From positions 415,501-479,500 of the forward strand of contig NZ_CP098511.1 in the NCBI RefSeq assembly GCF_026222555.1: a DNA stretch of 64,000 nt, read 5' to 3'. Made by a program: the position numbers and the translations under genes. Each line of letters starts with the position of its first letter. The first letter of the stretch is position 1. The notes below the pieces were generated by a model, which made no database searches, was not told the DNA's origin, and saw only the letters and a list, made by a program, of their open reading frames with translations. Positions 45,919 to 55,206 of the stretch are shown one piece after another. This stretch comes from Aquimarina sp. ERC-38. GTDB lineage: Bacteria; Bacteroidota; Bacteroidia; Flavobacteriales; Flavobacteriaceae.

Positions 45919-46526
45919 TTCTCTGTAATTAACTTATAAAATCTGAGAATTCCGGAAACCCCCTGGTAAATGTATATATTATAAACGTCAAAGCCCCGCC
46001 ACTTCTGGCGAGGCTTCTGCATGATAGATTACCCCAAAATCTATCAAACGAAACTCAACGTAAACACAATCGTCATAATTGCATTTACAATATACGAGCA
46101 GCTTAGGTTTTAAAATATAAGTTCGTACAGGGTTTATACCCCCTCTACTTAAAAAAATATGTATTTGAAGAAAATATTAGAAAATCATTCTATAACCATT
46201 TGATTATTAAAACCTTGTTATGCAATTGAATGAATAGAGAAAGAATAAATCCACTTATTATTAGAAGCGATAACCTGTTTTTTAGTTTTCATTAACACAA
46301 TTGTGAATTTTTTAAAGTCAAAAATGAGATAATCATCCTGTAAAAACTGATCTTATTTTTAGTTTTTCAACAGAAATTAACCAGGTTCATACTTCTACTT
46401 TATTTACATACTTTACGAATTGTATTTTAATAGGTTCTACATTTTTAATTAATAAATTATATTTGCACGCTTCTATTTTTGAAAAAAATATATTGTACAA
46501 AACTTTTACTCTTATTAAAAGAACGG
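45919..46526. other. Intergenic region upstream of asnS
   Basis: About 600 bp without an ORF. A hairpin AAGCCCCGCCA-CTTC-TGGCGAGGCTT (45991-46015) has no U-run. The promoter -7 box TATATTTG (46458-46465) serves asnS. The rest is AT-rich. Confidence 0.55.
46458..46465 (+). promoter_or_regulatory. -7 box of asnS
   Basis: TATATTTG; a start near 46471 would favour translation from the ATG at 46527 rather than the upstream TTG at 46479. Confidence 0.55.
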
Positions 46527-47972
46527 ATGAAAAAAAATACGACCATAGTTGAATTATTAGATAGCGATCAATTGTTACAACAAGTAACGGTACAAGGTTG
46601 GGTACGTTCTTTTAGGAATGATAGGTTTATTGCGTTGAATGACGGATCCACACTTAAAAATATACAATGTGTTATTGAGGACGACCTATTAGATGATGCC
46701 GTATTGAAGCGTATTACCGTAGGAGCTGCTTTAGTTATATCAGGTACTTTGATAGAAAGCCAGGGAAAAGGTCAAAAGGTAGAAATTCAAGTGGCATCTG
46801 TACATATTGAAGGAGATGCTAACCCGGAAGAATTAAAGCTTACCATTCTTTCTCCTAAAAAGCATAGTCTCGAAACTTTACGCGAACAAGCACATTTACG
46901 TATACGTACAAATACATTTGGTGCCATTATGCGGGTACGGTCACAATTGTCTTTTGCTATTCATCAATACTTTCAGCAAAACAATTTTCATTACGTACAT
47001 ACACCGGTGATTACCGGTAGTGATGCCGAAGGAGCCGGAGAAGCTTTTAAAGTAACCAATATGGATCTTACTAAAGTTCCCTTGACTGAAAAAGGGGAGG
47101 TGGACTATACCAAAGACTTTTTTGGCAGAGAAACTAATTTAACGGTAAGCGGACAATTAGAAGGAGAAACCTATGCAATGGGATTAGGTAAGATATATAC
47201 CTTTGGTCCTACCTTTAGGGCAGAAAACTCAAACACTTCACGTCATCTGGCAGAATTCTGGATGATCGAACCTGAAATAGCGTTTTGTGACCTGGATCAA
47301 AACATGGACCTGGCCGAAGATTTTATTAAAGGTACTATAAAATACCTATTAGAAAATTGCCAGGATGACCTTGAGTTTTTAGAAAATCGATTGATAGAAG
47401 AAGATAAAAGAAAAACCCAGGCGGAACGTTCGGAAATGAAGTTACGTGAAAAACTACATTTTGTCTTAGATAACAATTTTAAACGGGTTAGCTATACGGA
47501 AGCTATTGAAATACTAAAAAATTCAAAACCTAATAAAAAGAAAAAGTTTAAATATCCGATTCACGAATGGGGAGCGGATTTACAGAGTGAACACGAACGT
47601 TTTTTAGTAGAAAAACATTTTAAGTGTCCTGTAATTTTATTTGACTACCCAGCCAACATTAAAGCTTTTTACATGCGTTTAAACGAAGATGGTAAGACGG
47701 TAAGGGCTATGGACATTTTATTTCCGGGGATTGGAGAAATTGTAGGAGGGTCGCAAAGAGAAGAGCGCCTGGACGTCTTAAAAGAAAAGATGAAAGCACT
47801 GGATATCCCCGAAGAGGACTTATGGTGGTACCTGGATACCCGTAGATTCGGAACTTGTACACATAGTGGTTTTGGCCTGGGCTTTGAAAGGATGGTATTA
47901 TTTGTAACCGGAATGACAAATATCAGGGATGTAATTCCGTATCCCAGAACACCTTTAAATGCTGAATTTTAA
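46527..47972 (+). CDS. asnS: Asparaginyl-tRNA synthetase
   Basis: 481 aa class IIb synthetase when started at the ATG at 46527; a TTG 48 nt upstream would extend it but is unlikely. N-terminal OB-fold (VTVQGWVRSFRNDRFIALNDGST), then motif 2 FGPTFRAENSNTSRHLAEFWMIEPE and motif 3 GFGLGFERMVLFVTGMTNIRDVIPYPRTP. Asn-specific features are consistent with AsnRS rather than AspRS. Charges tRNA-Asn. Confidence 0.96.
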   Translation: MKKNTTIVELLDSDQLLQQVTVQGWVRSFRNDRFIALNDGSTLKNIQCVIEDDLLDDAVLKRITVGAALVISGTLIESQGKGQKVEIQVASVHIEGDANPEELKLTILSPKKHSLETLREQAHLRIRTNTFGAIMRVRSQLSFAIHQYFQQNNFHYVHTPVITGSDAEGAGEAFKVTNMDLTKVPLTEKGEVDYTKDFFGRETNLTVSGQLEGETYAMGLGKIYTFGPTFRAENSNTSRHLAEFWMIEPEIAFCDLDQNMDLAEDFIKGTIKYLLENCQDDLEFLENRLIEEDKRKTQAERSEMKLREKLHFVLDNNFKRVSYTEAIEILKNSKPNKKKKFKYPIHEWGADLQSEHERFLVEKHFKCPVILFDYPANIKAFYMRLNEDGKTVRAMDILFPGIGEIVGGSQREERLDVLKEKMKALDIPEEDLWWYLDTRRFGTCTHSGFGLGFERMVLFVTGMTNIRDVIPYPRTPLNAEF

Positions 47973-48023
47973 TTTACTTCAAATAGTAGAAAAATAGTCA
48001 TTCTTTTTCTTAAAAGGCAACTA

Positions 48024-48506
48024 TTACTTTTTACTTGAAGTTAATAAATCAAACCCATGATTTTTTGCATGGTCAATAGCCGTTTTTCCGGTGTTGTCTT
48101 CAATATACGGATCAGCGCCCTGTTGTAATAAAAATTCGGCCATCTCCCGTTGTCCAAAGGTAGCAGCAAAGATCAATGCGGTTCCCTGGTTAAAATTTTT
48201 AATATTCACATCTGCACCTGCTTCAATTAATAATCTGGCAATTTCCAGATATCCTTTAAAACTAACTCCCATTAAAGCAGTATTCCCAGCCGTATCCTGC
48301 GCGTTTACTTCCGGAGAAAAAGATAATATAGTTTGAACTACCGGTATATTACCATAATATGTAGCTAATAACAAAGGGGTGGAACCTCGCTGATCCTTAC
48401 TTTTAACCCAATCAGGATTTGTTTCTAATAAAGTCTTTACTTTATCTGAATTATGGGAACGAATGGCTTCAAATAAAAAATCTGAATTCATAGTTAATAG
48501 TTGCAA
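48024..48506 (-). CDS. Ankyrin-repeat protein
   Basis: 160 aa (possibly from the sixth codon Met). Four ankyrin repeats: KDQRGSTPLLLATYYGNIPVVQTIL, AQDTAGNTALMGVSFKGYLEIARLLIEAG, NIKNFNQGTALIFAATFGQREMAEFLLQQG and IEDNTGKTAIDHAKNHG. No signal, so a cytoplasmic protein-binding scaffold of unknown partner. Confidence 0.88.
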   Translation of the reverse strand: MQLLTMNSDFLFEAIRSHNSDKVKTLLETNPDWVKSKDQRGSTPLLLATYYGNIPVVQTILSFSPEVNAQDTAGNTALMGVSFKGYLEIARLLIEAGADVNIKNFNQGTALIFAATFGQREMAEFLLQQGADPYIEDNTGKTAIDHAKNHGFDLLTSSKK

Positions 48507-49139
48507 ATTATTTGATGAACAATGATAAACCGGTTCGGATTCTAAATTAGTGAATAAAGTAGCAGGTACAAAAAAGTAGTGCCTTTATTTAGTTTAAATT
48601 ATAACTTCTGTTGTGTTTATGGAAAAAAGCGTCGATTCGAGTGGTTTTTCGTAATGAAATGAAGAAAAAATGTATCGAGAATAGCTTTTTTAACTAAAAT
48701 CCTTATCATTTTGGACTTTATTGAAAGACTTGATAGTTCTGATGAACTAGTTGAAGCAGACTTCTTCCTTCGGTCGAAGAAATTGAACCGATGGATTTTA
48801 TAATAATGATTATTCAAATGCACTATGGGTTTAATTATAAATTACAAAAGGATAATCTTCGCATTCTGATAAAGATGTAAGCAAGTCTTTCTTTTAAAAG
48901 GTAGTTACCATTTTTTTAAACCGGGGGTAGTTTCACAATCTAAAAACACATATTTGTTCTTATCAATTTCGGTAAATTATCATTACCATTATGTCATTAT
49001 TGATAAAACTACTAAAATTGGTTAATAATATAATAATACCCTAGAGTAAGTGTTTTATGATAAGCTTACATTTATAGGATTTACCTATTTTTGTAACGGA
49101 AGTTGTCTAAACTACTTCCTTATTTCAAGGCTATTTTAT
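48507..49139. other. Intergenic region between ankyrin gene and rpoN
   Basis: About 630 bp. It holds dispersed repeat copy B (48620-48840); the remainder upstream of rpoN is AT-rich with no definite promoter identified. Confidence 0.55.
48620..48840. repeat. Dispersed non-coding repeat, copy B
   Basis: Homologous to 26395-26690 in the same orientation but about 60 bp shorter (internal deletions in the AGAAGGGCAGG... region). Both lie between a + strand upstream segment and a minus/plus gene junction. Confidence 0.75.
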
Positions 49140-50600
49140 ATGTTGAAACAACAATTAAATTTTAAACTTTCTCAAAAGCTCTCGCCTCAACAAATCCAGC
49201 TGATGAAATTAATTCAATTGCCTACCCAGGCTTTTGAACAAAGGCTAAAACAAGAAATGGAAGAGAATCCGGCTTTGGATAGCGGTAAAGAGAAAAGTGA
49301 CGAATTAGAAGATACTTTCAGCAATGAAAACTCAACCGAAGATGACTATGGCTCAGAGAAAATTGAAACGGATATTAATGTAGATGAGTATTTAAGTGAC
49401 GATGAAATTCCCAATTATCGTTTAAATGCTAATAATTACAGTTCGGATGATGAAGAAAAAAATGTTCCTTATGCTTCCGGCACTTCTTTTCATCAACATT
49501 TAATTAATCAGTTAAATACATATAGACTAAATGAACAAGAAAGGGAAATAGCCGAATTTCTGGTGGGAAGTATTGATGAAAGCGGATATATACGTCGACC
49601 TTTGGCAGATATTATTGATGATCTTGCTTTTACTCAAAATATCTATACTACCGAAGAAGAAGTTGAAAAAGTACTGGATATTGTTCATCAATTAGACCCT
49701 GCCGGTGTAGGTGCACGTAGTCTGCAAGAATGTTTATCTATACAATTGCATCGTAAAGAGACTACCATTCCTATTAAACTTGCCTCTTTAATCATAGATA
49801 ATGCTTTTGACCACTTTAGCAAGAAACATTACGATAAGTTACTTGCTAAATTTGATATTACCGAAGAACAATTACGGGAATCTATTGAAGAAATTGAACA
49901 TTTAAATCCCAAACCCGGAGGTTCTTATGCCGGTAACAACCGAATTGTAGAACATGTTGTTCCCGATTTTACCATTCGTATTGTAGATGGTGAACTGGAG
50001 TTGACCTTAAATGGTCGTAACGCCCCGGAACTTCATGTCTCCAGAGAATACAATAACATGCTCCAGGGGTATAAAGCAAGTAAAGAAAAGTCAAAATCTC
50101 AAAAGGATGCGGTTCTTTTTATAAAACAAAAACTGGATGCGGCTAAATGGTTTATTGAAGCGGTTCGACAACGTCAGCAAACGCTTTTTGTAACTATGAG
50201 TGCCATTATGCATTATCAAAAAGAATATTTCTTAAGTGGTGATGAACGAAACTTAAAACCTATGATCCTTAAAGATATTGCCGATGAAATCGGAATGGAT
50301 GTAAGTACGGTATCCCGGGTTGCAAATAGTAAATATGTAGATACTCCTTATGGAACCAAATTAATTAAAGAATTTTTCTCTGAATCTATGACTAATGATC
50401 AGGGAGAAGAAGTCTCCACCCGGGAAATAAAGAAAATTCTTGAAATCACCATCGGAGAAGAAGATAAACGAAAACCACTTACTGATGAGAAACTGGCAAA
50501 AATGCTAAAAGAAAAAGGTTATCCTATTGCCAGAAGGACTGTTGCTAAGTATAGAGAACAGTTAGACATCCCCGTAGCAAGGTTACGAAAAAAAATCTAG
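49140..50600 (+). CDS. rpoN: RNA polymerase sigma-54 factor
   Basis: 486 aa from the ATG at 49140, which gives the standard start MLKQQLNFKLSQKLSPQQIQLMKLIQLPTQAFEQRL (region I, activator interaction); the frame is open 30 codons further upstream but that is not family-like. Acidic region II follows, core-binding domain about 110-330, and the C-terminal DNA-binding part with HTH (ADEIGMDVSTVSRVANSKY) and RpoN box KMLKEKGYPIARRTVAKYREQLDIPVARLR, close to ARRTVAKYR. Directs -24/-12 promoters. Confidence 0.96.
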   Translation: MLKQQLNFKLSQKLSPQQIQLMKLIQLPTQAFEQRLKQEMEENPALDSGKEKSDELEDTFSNENSTEDDYGSEKIETDINVDEYLSDDEIPNYRLNANNYSSDDEEKNVPYASGTSFHQHLINQLNTYRLNEQEREIAEFLVGSIDESGYIRRPLADIIDDLAFTQNIYTTEEEVEKVLDIVHQLDPAGVGARSLQECLSIQLHRKETTIPIKLASLIIDNAFDHFSKKHYDKLLAKFDITEEQLRESIEEIEHLNPKPGGSYAGNNRIVEHVVPDFTIRIVDGELELTLNGRNAPELHVSREYNNMLQGYKASKEKSKSQKDAVLFIKQKLDAAKWFIEAVRQRQQTLFVTMSAIMHYQKEYFLSGDERNLKPMILKDIADEIGMDVSTVSRVANSKYVDTPYGTKLIKEFFSESMTNDQGEEVSTREIKKILEITIGEEDKRKPLTDEKLAKMLKEKGYPIARRTVAKYREQLDIPVARLRKKI

Positions 50601-50601
50601 A

Positions 50602-51201
50602 ATGATTTTCCGTACTATTAATGTTCTTTTTCATCCGATTATCATTCCAGTAGTTGCAGCTACTTTATACTTCTCCATTGCTCCCAGGTTTATTCCTGAT
50701 GGAATTATTCAGGCAAAAGTTTTTGGGATACTTATTATCACCGTGCTTATCCCAATAGTGCTTTCGTTCTTTTTAAAAAGTATGGGAATCATTCCATCTG
50801 TTTCAAATCATTCCATTAAATTTTTAAAAATACCTTTGCTTATCCAATCCCTGCTTTTTTTCTTTGTCATTAAAGCCATCATACATATCTATGAATATCC
50901 GGAACTGTACTTCTTTTTCTTAGGAATTTTATTTTCCATACTTACGACTATCTTTATGATCCTCTTCTCAATTCGGGTAAATCTGCATATGTTGGGATTA
51001 GGAGCGGTTACGATGTTTTCCATAGCTTTAAGCATCCATTTTAGTATTAATTTGACCCTAATTATTTCGTTACTACTAATGGTTTGTGGTGTTGTAGCTA
51101 CTTCACAATTGTTTCAGCGAGAGCAATCCTATATTGAAACCATTTTAGGCTTTATCATTGGCCTTCTTCCCCAGTTAACCCTGGTATCTTCCTGGTTATA
51201 G
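50602..51201 (+). CDS. Multi-pass membrane protein, unknown function
   Basis: 199 aa with about six TM helices (about 10-28, 38-58, 70-92, 100-125, 130-150, 175-195) and no signal peptide. I recognise no family; some PAP2-related proteins look similar but no PAP2 motif is present. It starts 1 nt after the rpoN stop codon, so it is co-transcribed with rpoN. Its 3' end overlaps the convergent porin gene by 6 bp. Confidence 0.75.
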   Translation: MIFRTINVLFHPIIIPVVAATLYFSIAPRFIPDGIIQAKVFGILIITVLIPIVLSFFLKSMGIIPSVSNHSIKFLKIPLLIQSLLFFFVIKAIIHIYEYPELYFFFLGILFSILTTIFMILFSIRVNLHMLGLGAVTMFSIALSIHFSINLTLIISLLLMVCGVVATSQLFQREQSYIETILGFIIGLLPQLTLVSSWL

Positions 51202-51912
51202 TATATAAAATATAAGCCCAAATTTTGCAATACGCATACCAATCGTATTGTCACCGATCACCGCATCATCTTTAAAAAGCGTATTTAGACTATAATACAC
51301 ATAGAAATTAAAGGTGTTCCACCCGAAAGATAAAGTAGCCCCGTACCGTAAACGATTCAGTTCGTTTAATTTGGTCTGATTTACCGTAATTCCAGTATTT
51401 GAAGAATACGTAGATTTAAAATAATAAATATACCCAAGCTGCAATCCGGTATATATTCGCCAGAATTTATGACTTTCTGCGACTGAGGTTCGCCATCGAA
51501 ATTGTAACGGCACTTCTATTAAATGGGTAATAAACCGGTTGGAATCATAACTAATATTTTCTTCTTCTAAATCCAAAAACAAACCTTCTTGAGTGTCCTG
51601 TACTTCATCAATATATAAAGATTGATTATAGGTATTACCAGAATAGCCTATACCTAATCCGATAGCAAAATTCCGTTGTGAATTTATTGGCATATCTCTG
51701 ATAAAACCAGCATGAATACCTCCGGAAAAGCCGGATTGATCTATAGGTGTATCTACTAACAAGTTGAAAGTAACACCTGCATAGAATTGATCTTCACGAT
51801 ATTTCTGGTCTGATGCTGTTGTATCTACAGAGGTTGAAGTAGTTAATTGTTGTCCTATTCCTACAAAACAAAAAGTAAGTAAAAAACAAAGAAGACAACC
51901 ACTTACTTTCAT
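51196..51912 (-). CDS. PorT-family outer-membrane beta-barrel protein
   Basis: 238 aa. Signal peptide about 1-20 (MKVSGCLLCFLLTFCFVGIGQ). Alternating amphipathic strands ending in LIFYIL fit an 8-10-strand barrel: FYAGVTFNLLVDTPIDQSGFSGGIHAGFIRDMPIN, FAIGLGIGYSGNTYN, LIEVPLQFRWR, GLQLGYIYYFK. The PorT-like family includes a T9SS-linked protein (PorT/SprT), but assignment to that role is not safe from sequence alone. Confidence 0.75.
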   Translation of the reverse strand: MKVSGCLLCFLLTFCFVGIGQQLTTSTSVDTTASDQKYREDQFYAGVTFNLLVDTPIDQSGFSGGIHAGFIRDMPINSQRNFAIGLGIGYSGNTYNQSLYIDEVQDTQEGLFLDLEEENISYDSNRFITHLIEVPLQFRWRTSVAESHKFWRIYTGLQLGYIYYFKSTYSSNTGITVNQTKLNELNRLRYGATLSFGWNTFNFYVYYSLNTLFKDDAVIGDNTIGMRIAKFGLIFYIL

Positions 51913-52292
51913 AGTACAAGTACAGTAAAAAGAATTTAAATTTTTATAGTGCCATATTAGCGTTTGTTAACCAAAGCGTAGTACAAAGTACAAGTAACAA
52001 ATTAATTTTTGATTGAACAATATAAATTGAATGTAGGCTTGAATTAAATGAACTTTCTAAAAAATAGAGAAAAAATTGTATTAGGTTTAAATTTTACTCC
52101 TAAAATTATTTTCGGTATTCTCAAGAAGGTATAGAAAAAGCTATTTTTCATAGGATCAAATAGCTAAACTAATCACATATTTCTTAAACAGACCTACGTT
52201 AATATAAAGAAAAATAAATTATAAGTAGTTGTTTTCTACAAACACAAAATCCCGCAGAAAGCGGGATTTTATATTGTAAAGCCTTTTAATAA
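51913..52292. other. Intergenic region between porin and ExbD genes
   Basis: 380 bp AT-rich sequence without an ORF. The only clear element is the terminator at 52246-52270. Confidence 0.6.
52246..52270 (-). terminator. Terminator of the ExbB/ExbD cluster
   Basis: Perfect 10-bp stem AAAATCCCGC / GCGGGATTTT with a 5-nt loop, 23 nt beyond the last exbD stop codon. Confidence 0.85.
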
Positions 52293-52775
52293 CTATTTTA
52301 TATTATCCGTAGCATCTCCTTGCCGTGTAGTATAATTAATTTTAAGTGCCTGTACTTCTCTTAATTCCTTTTTGATATCACCTACTAATCCCATATTGGT
52401 TTCTCCATCTACTTTTAAAGCTGTAGTTAAGAATGGAATTAATTCTTCTCTTTTGGAAGCACGTTCTGCCAGAATAAAAGGTTTGATATCCCGAACATCG
52501 GCAAACTTATCATTTAATTGAATTTTAGCTTGTGTACCCGCACTTGCAGCATAACGCTCACTTGGTTTCCCTGCATAAATATACATTACCAAATCTTTCT
52601 TATCCAACTTTTCAATTTGATTGGCAACCGGTAATTTATTATCTATCATCAATGTATTTTGACGCATTACCGTAGCTACCATAAAAAAGAATAATAACAT
52701 AAATACAATATCTGGTAAGGATGCTGTAGATATTGCCGGTAAATCTCCGCTTTTTTTCTTTTTAAATTTCGACAT
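52293..52775 (-). CDS. ExbD/TolR-family biopolymer transport protein (copy 2)
   Basis: 160 aa. One TM near 25-44 (SLPDIVFMLLFFFMVATVMR) carries the conserved Asp of the ExbD proton pathway; a periplasmic domain (about 55-150) follows. It is encoded 17 nt after the first exbD. With the MotA/TolQ-like protein it forms the stator that energises TonB-dependent receptors. Confidence 0.88.
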   Translation of the reverse strand: MSKFKKKKSGDLPAISTASLPDIVFMLLFFFMVATVMRQNTLMIDNKLPVANQIEKLDKKDLVMYIYAGKPSERYAASAGTQAKIQLNDKFADVRDIKPFILAERASKREELIPFLTTALKVDGETNMGLVGDIKKELREVQALKINYTTRQGDATDNIK

Positions 52776-52792
52776 AATATATCCTTCTTAGA

Positions 52793-53401
52793 TTATTTTT
52801 TAGGTTCTGCTTCAGAAAGTTTTTCAGGATACATTAATTGTATCTTCTTAATATTCTCCTTCAATCTTTCTTTATCTCCCGGGTAATTTACATCTTTTAC
52901 CTCCTGCTCCATTTGTACAAATGTTTTTCCGAACAAACGTTGAGATTCACGGTTTCTTAAAAAATTATAAGCAGCTACCAGTTCATTTTGAACGGCTATA
53001 TAAGTAGAGTAATCTGTTTCTCTATTATTTCTAAGAGAGATCACCGCTTTATTTGGATTATCAGAAGAAGTAGATGACCTACTACCCTGACAATATTCGC
53101 AACGATCGTTTCCACTGCCACCTCCATTATCAAGAAAGGCAATGGCAGCTTCTCTTAAAGCTCCTAATTCCATAGGAACTTCTTCTACCAAAAGGTCATT
53201 GTTCTTATTAACCTCTACTACAAAAATATTTTTTTCTTTTAAGATAGGAGGTGTTTCTTCATCTTCTACTGGTGGTGGAAGTTTTCGACTAATCCCACTA
53301 TCTGTTTCAATAGTAGTAGTAACTAAGAAAAATATTAGCAGTAAAAAGGCAATATCCGCCATAGATCCCGCATTTACTTCCGGTGCTGCTCTTTTCGCCA
53401 T
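52793..53401 (-). CDS. ExbD/TolR-family biopolymer transport protein (copy 1)
   Basis: 202 aa. The TM segment NAGSMADIAFLLLIFFLVTTTIETDSGI (about 10-36) contains the conserved Asp. The periplasmic domain has an unusual CEYCQGSRSSTSSD insertion (about 100-115) with a CxxC pair not found in the second copy. Tandem exbD genes of different length are typical of Bacteroidota. Confidence 0.88.
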   Translation of the reverse strand: MAKRAAPEVNAGSMADIAFLLLIFFLVTTTIETDSGISRKLPPPVEDEETPPILKEKNIFVVEVNKNNDLLVEEVPMELGALREAAIAFLDNGGGSGNDRCEYCQGSRSSTSSDNPNKAVISLRNNRETDYSTYIAVQNELVAAYNFLRNRESQRLFGKTFVQMEQEVKDVNYPGDKERLKENIKKIQLMYPEKLSEAEPKK

Positions 53402-53413
53402 ATTATTTAAAAT

Positions 53414-53884
53414 TTACTTTATTAATTTTTGAACCCCAGACACTATCATCATACCAATCGCTATAATTGCTAAGATGTAAAATGAATATAAACCAGCTCC
53501 TACCAATTTTGATTCTGTTGCAGAAAGCATTTCACCATCTTTCATCGTGGTCTCTACTCCTTCTGCCAATACGTACCCTATTCCCAAAATTACTAAAAAA
53601 GCAACAATACCAATTAGCGTGTTCTTAAGTCCACCCGGATTTTTAGCTAGTGCTGAAAAAACAGTAATAAGGGTTGCTATAATTGCTATAACAAATACAA
53701 CTAATGTTAACATATATAAAGGATTAACCGCCCCATAAGCCATATCCTCCGGAAGTTCTCTTGCTTCGGATACGCCATTTTCTTCCATTAGCGTCGAAAT
53801 AGAACTATTCATCACAAACCATAGAGCAATACCAACAGCTCCTAAGGCCAGTACTATGTATGATAAAATTTTTGAAATCTTCAT
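53414..53884 (-). CDS. Four-TM membrane protein in the ExbB/ExbD cluster
   Basis: 156 aa with four TM helices (about 6-24, 57-77, 86-106, 128-152). No family is recognised. It sits between the MotA/TolQ-like gene (129-nt gap) and exbD (12-nt gap) in the same orientation, so it is probably an accessory of the same proton-driven complex (inference). Confidence 0.75.
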   Translation of the reverse strand: MKISKILSYIVLALGAVGIALWFVMNSSISTLMEENGVSEARELPEDMAYGAVNPLYMLTLVVFVIAIIATLITVFSALAKNPGGLKNTLIGIVAFLVILGIGYVLAEGVETTMKDGEMLSATESKLVGAGLYSFYILAIIAIGMMIVSGVQKLIK

Positions 53885-54012
53885 GTAACTAGATTTTTAA
53901 CTAAATCCGCGTTATAACGAATACAGTATTAATAGTAAGATTGAATTAATATAAAGTCTTTTCAAATCTAATTTTATAAAAGTAGATTATCAAAGTAACA
54001 CTTACGGATTAA

Positions 54013-54813
54013 TTATCTTTTTGTTTTGTAAGCAACTAATAGGTCAATTAAGGTAATGGAAGCATCTTCCATATCATTGACAATACTATCAATTTTAGCA
54101 ACGATGTAATTGTAAAAGATTTGAAGTATAATTGCAACAATCAGACCAAAAACGGTAGTTAATAATGCTACTTTAATACCTCCTGCTACCAATGATGGTT
54201 GCATATCACCTGCTGCTTCAATCTTATCAAATGCCTCAATCATACCAATTACCGTACCCATAAACCCAAGCATTGGTGCCAATGCAATAAATAAAGATAC
54301 CCAGGAAACGTTTTTCTCCAACTGTCCCATTTGTACACCTCCGTAAGCCACTACAGCTTTTTCAGCTGCGTCTATACTTTCATTTGCACGGTCTAAACCT
54401 TGATAGTAAATAGAAGCTACCGGCCCTTTTGTATTTCTACAAACTTCTTTTGCTGCCTCAACACCACCTGTATTCAAGGCATCTTCTACATTTTGTTGTA
54501 GTTTTTTGGTATTAGTCGTAGCCAGGTTTAAATAGATAATTCTTTCAATAGCAATAGCAAGACCAAGAATTAAACATAATAGTACGATCCCCATAAAACC
54601 AGGACCTCCTTCTATAAAACGCTTTTTCAGTTTTTGGTGAAAAGATGCTTCTTCTGCAACTACAGGCTCAGAATCTTGTACTAATGTTGTTGTCAAAGGC
54701 GCAATAAGCAACTGCGCGTTAGCCGTTAATAACTGGTTCGATGAAGTTGATGCAGTTGCACTGCCAAAACTCATTATCATTGCGATTGCCAGAATAGAAA
54801 ATAATCTTTTCAT
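54013..54813 (-). CDS. exbB: MotA/TolQ/ExbB proton-channel protein
   Basis: 266 aa. It has an N-terminal signal-like TM (about 5-25) then TM at 75-95, 165-188 and 205-230. The family signature is WVSLFIALAPMLGFMGTVIGMIEAFDKIEAAGDMQPSLVAGGIKVALLTTVFGLIVAI, with the Thr/Ser and Gly-rich packing of the pore. It assembles with ExbD dimers. The symbol is provisional because TolQ cannot be excluded, but TolR/TolA/TolB are absent. Confidence 0.88.
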   Translation of the reverse strand: MKRLFSILAIAMIMSFGSATASTSSNQLLTANAQLLIAPLTTTLVQDSEPVVAEEASFHQKLKKRFIEGGPGFMGIVLLCLILGLAIAIERIIYLNLATTNTKKLQQNVEDALNTGGVEAAKEVCRNTKGPVASIYYQGLDRANESIDAAEKAVVAYGGVQMGQLEKNVSWVSLFIALAPMLGFMGTVIGMIEAFDKIEAAGDMQPSLVAGGIKVALLTTVFGLIVAIILQIFYNYIVAKIDSIVNDMEDASITLIDLLVAYKTKR

Positions 54814-55206
54814 TATGCTGATTTGTAATTTTAATTAGTTAAAGGGTTAAAGATATAAAAATATTGTAAACTTAATATTAATTAAATAATAATGACGAAA
54901 CCCGGGTTATATCCTATAGGATTCGCAATTTAAAATACATTTGTCCGTACTCGCGAGGTACAAATGTTGATAAAATAAAGAACTTAAACAAACTAGTTAG
55001 CTTGCTCTATAATTCTGCATTTACTATGCATTTCAATTCGGAGCAGAGAGGAAGGGATTCGAACCCTCGATACGCTTTTGGCGTATACACACTTTCCAGG
55101 CGTGCGCCTTCGACCACTCGGCCACCTCTCTAGTTGTATCTTTTTTCAAATACAGAACGCCAAATAACAAAAAAAATATTGAGTACTAAAATCTGAGCCG
55201 TTAATT
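54814..55206. other. Intergenic region carrying tRNA-Ser
   Basis: 393 bp between exbB and ansA. Apart from the tRNA-Ser at 55044-55131, no ORF, repeat or definite promoter was recognised. Confidence 0.6.
55044..55131 (-). tRNA. tRNA-Ser (anticodon GGA)
   Basis: 88 nt class II tRNA: acceptor AGAGAGG/CCTCTCT, anticodon stem CACGC/GTGTG with loop CTGGAAA giving anticodon GGA, a long variable arm (TATACGCCAAAAGCGTA), and T-arm GAGGG-TTCGAAT-CCCTT. Discriminator G, no encoded CCA. Confidence 0.95.

Noticed and set aside
45991..46015. Strong hairpin as terminator of the RND transporter gene
   Set aside because: The stem is perfect enough, but neither strand shows a following T-run, so intrinsic termination is not supported.
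48617..48823. 68-aa minus-strand ORF
   Set aside because: Lies wholly in dispersed repeat copy B with no similarity of protein sequence to copy A.
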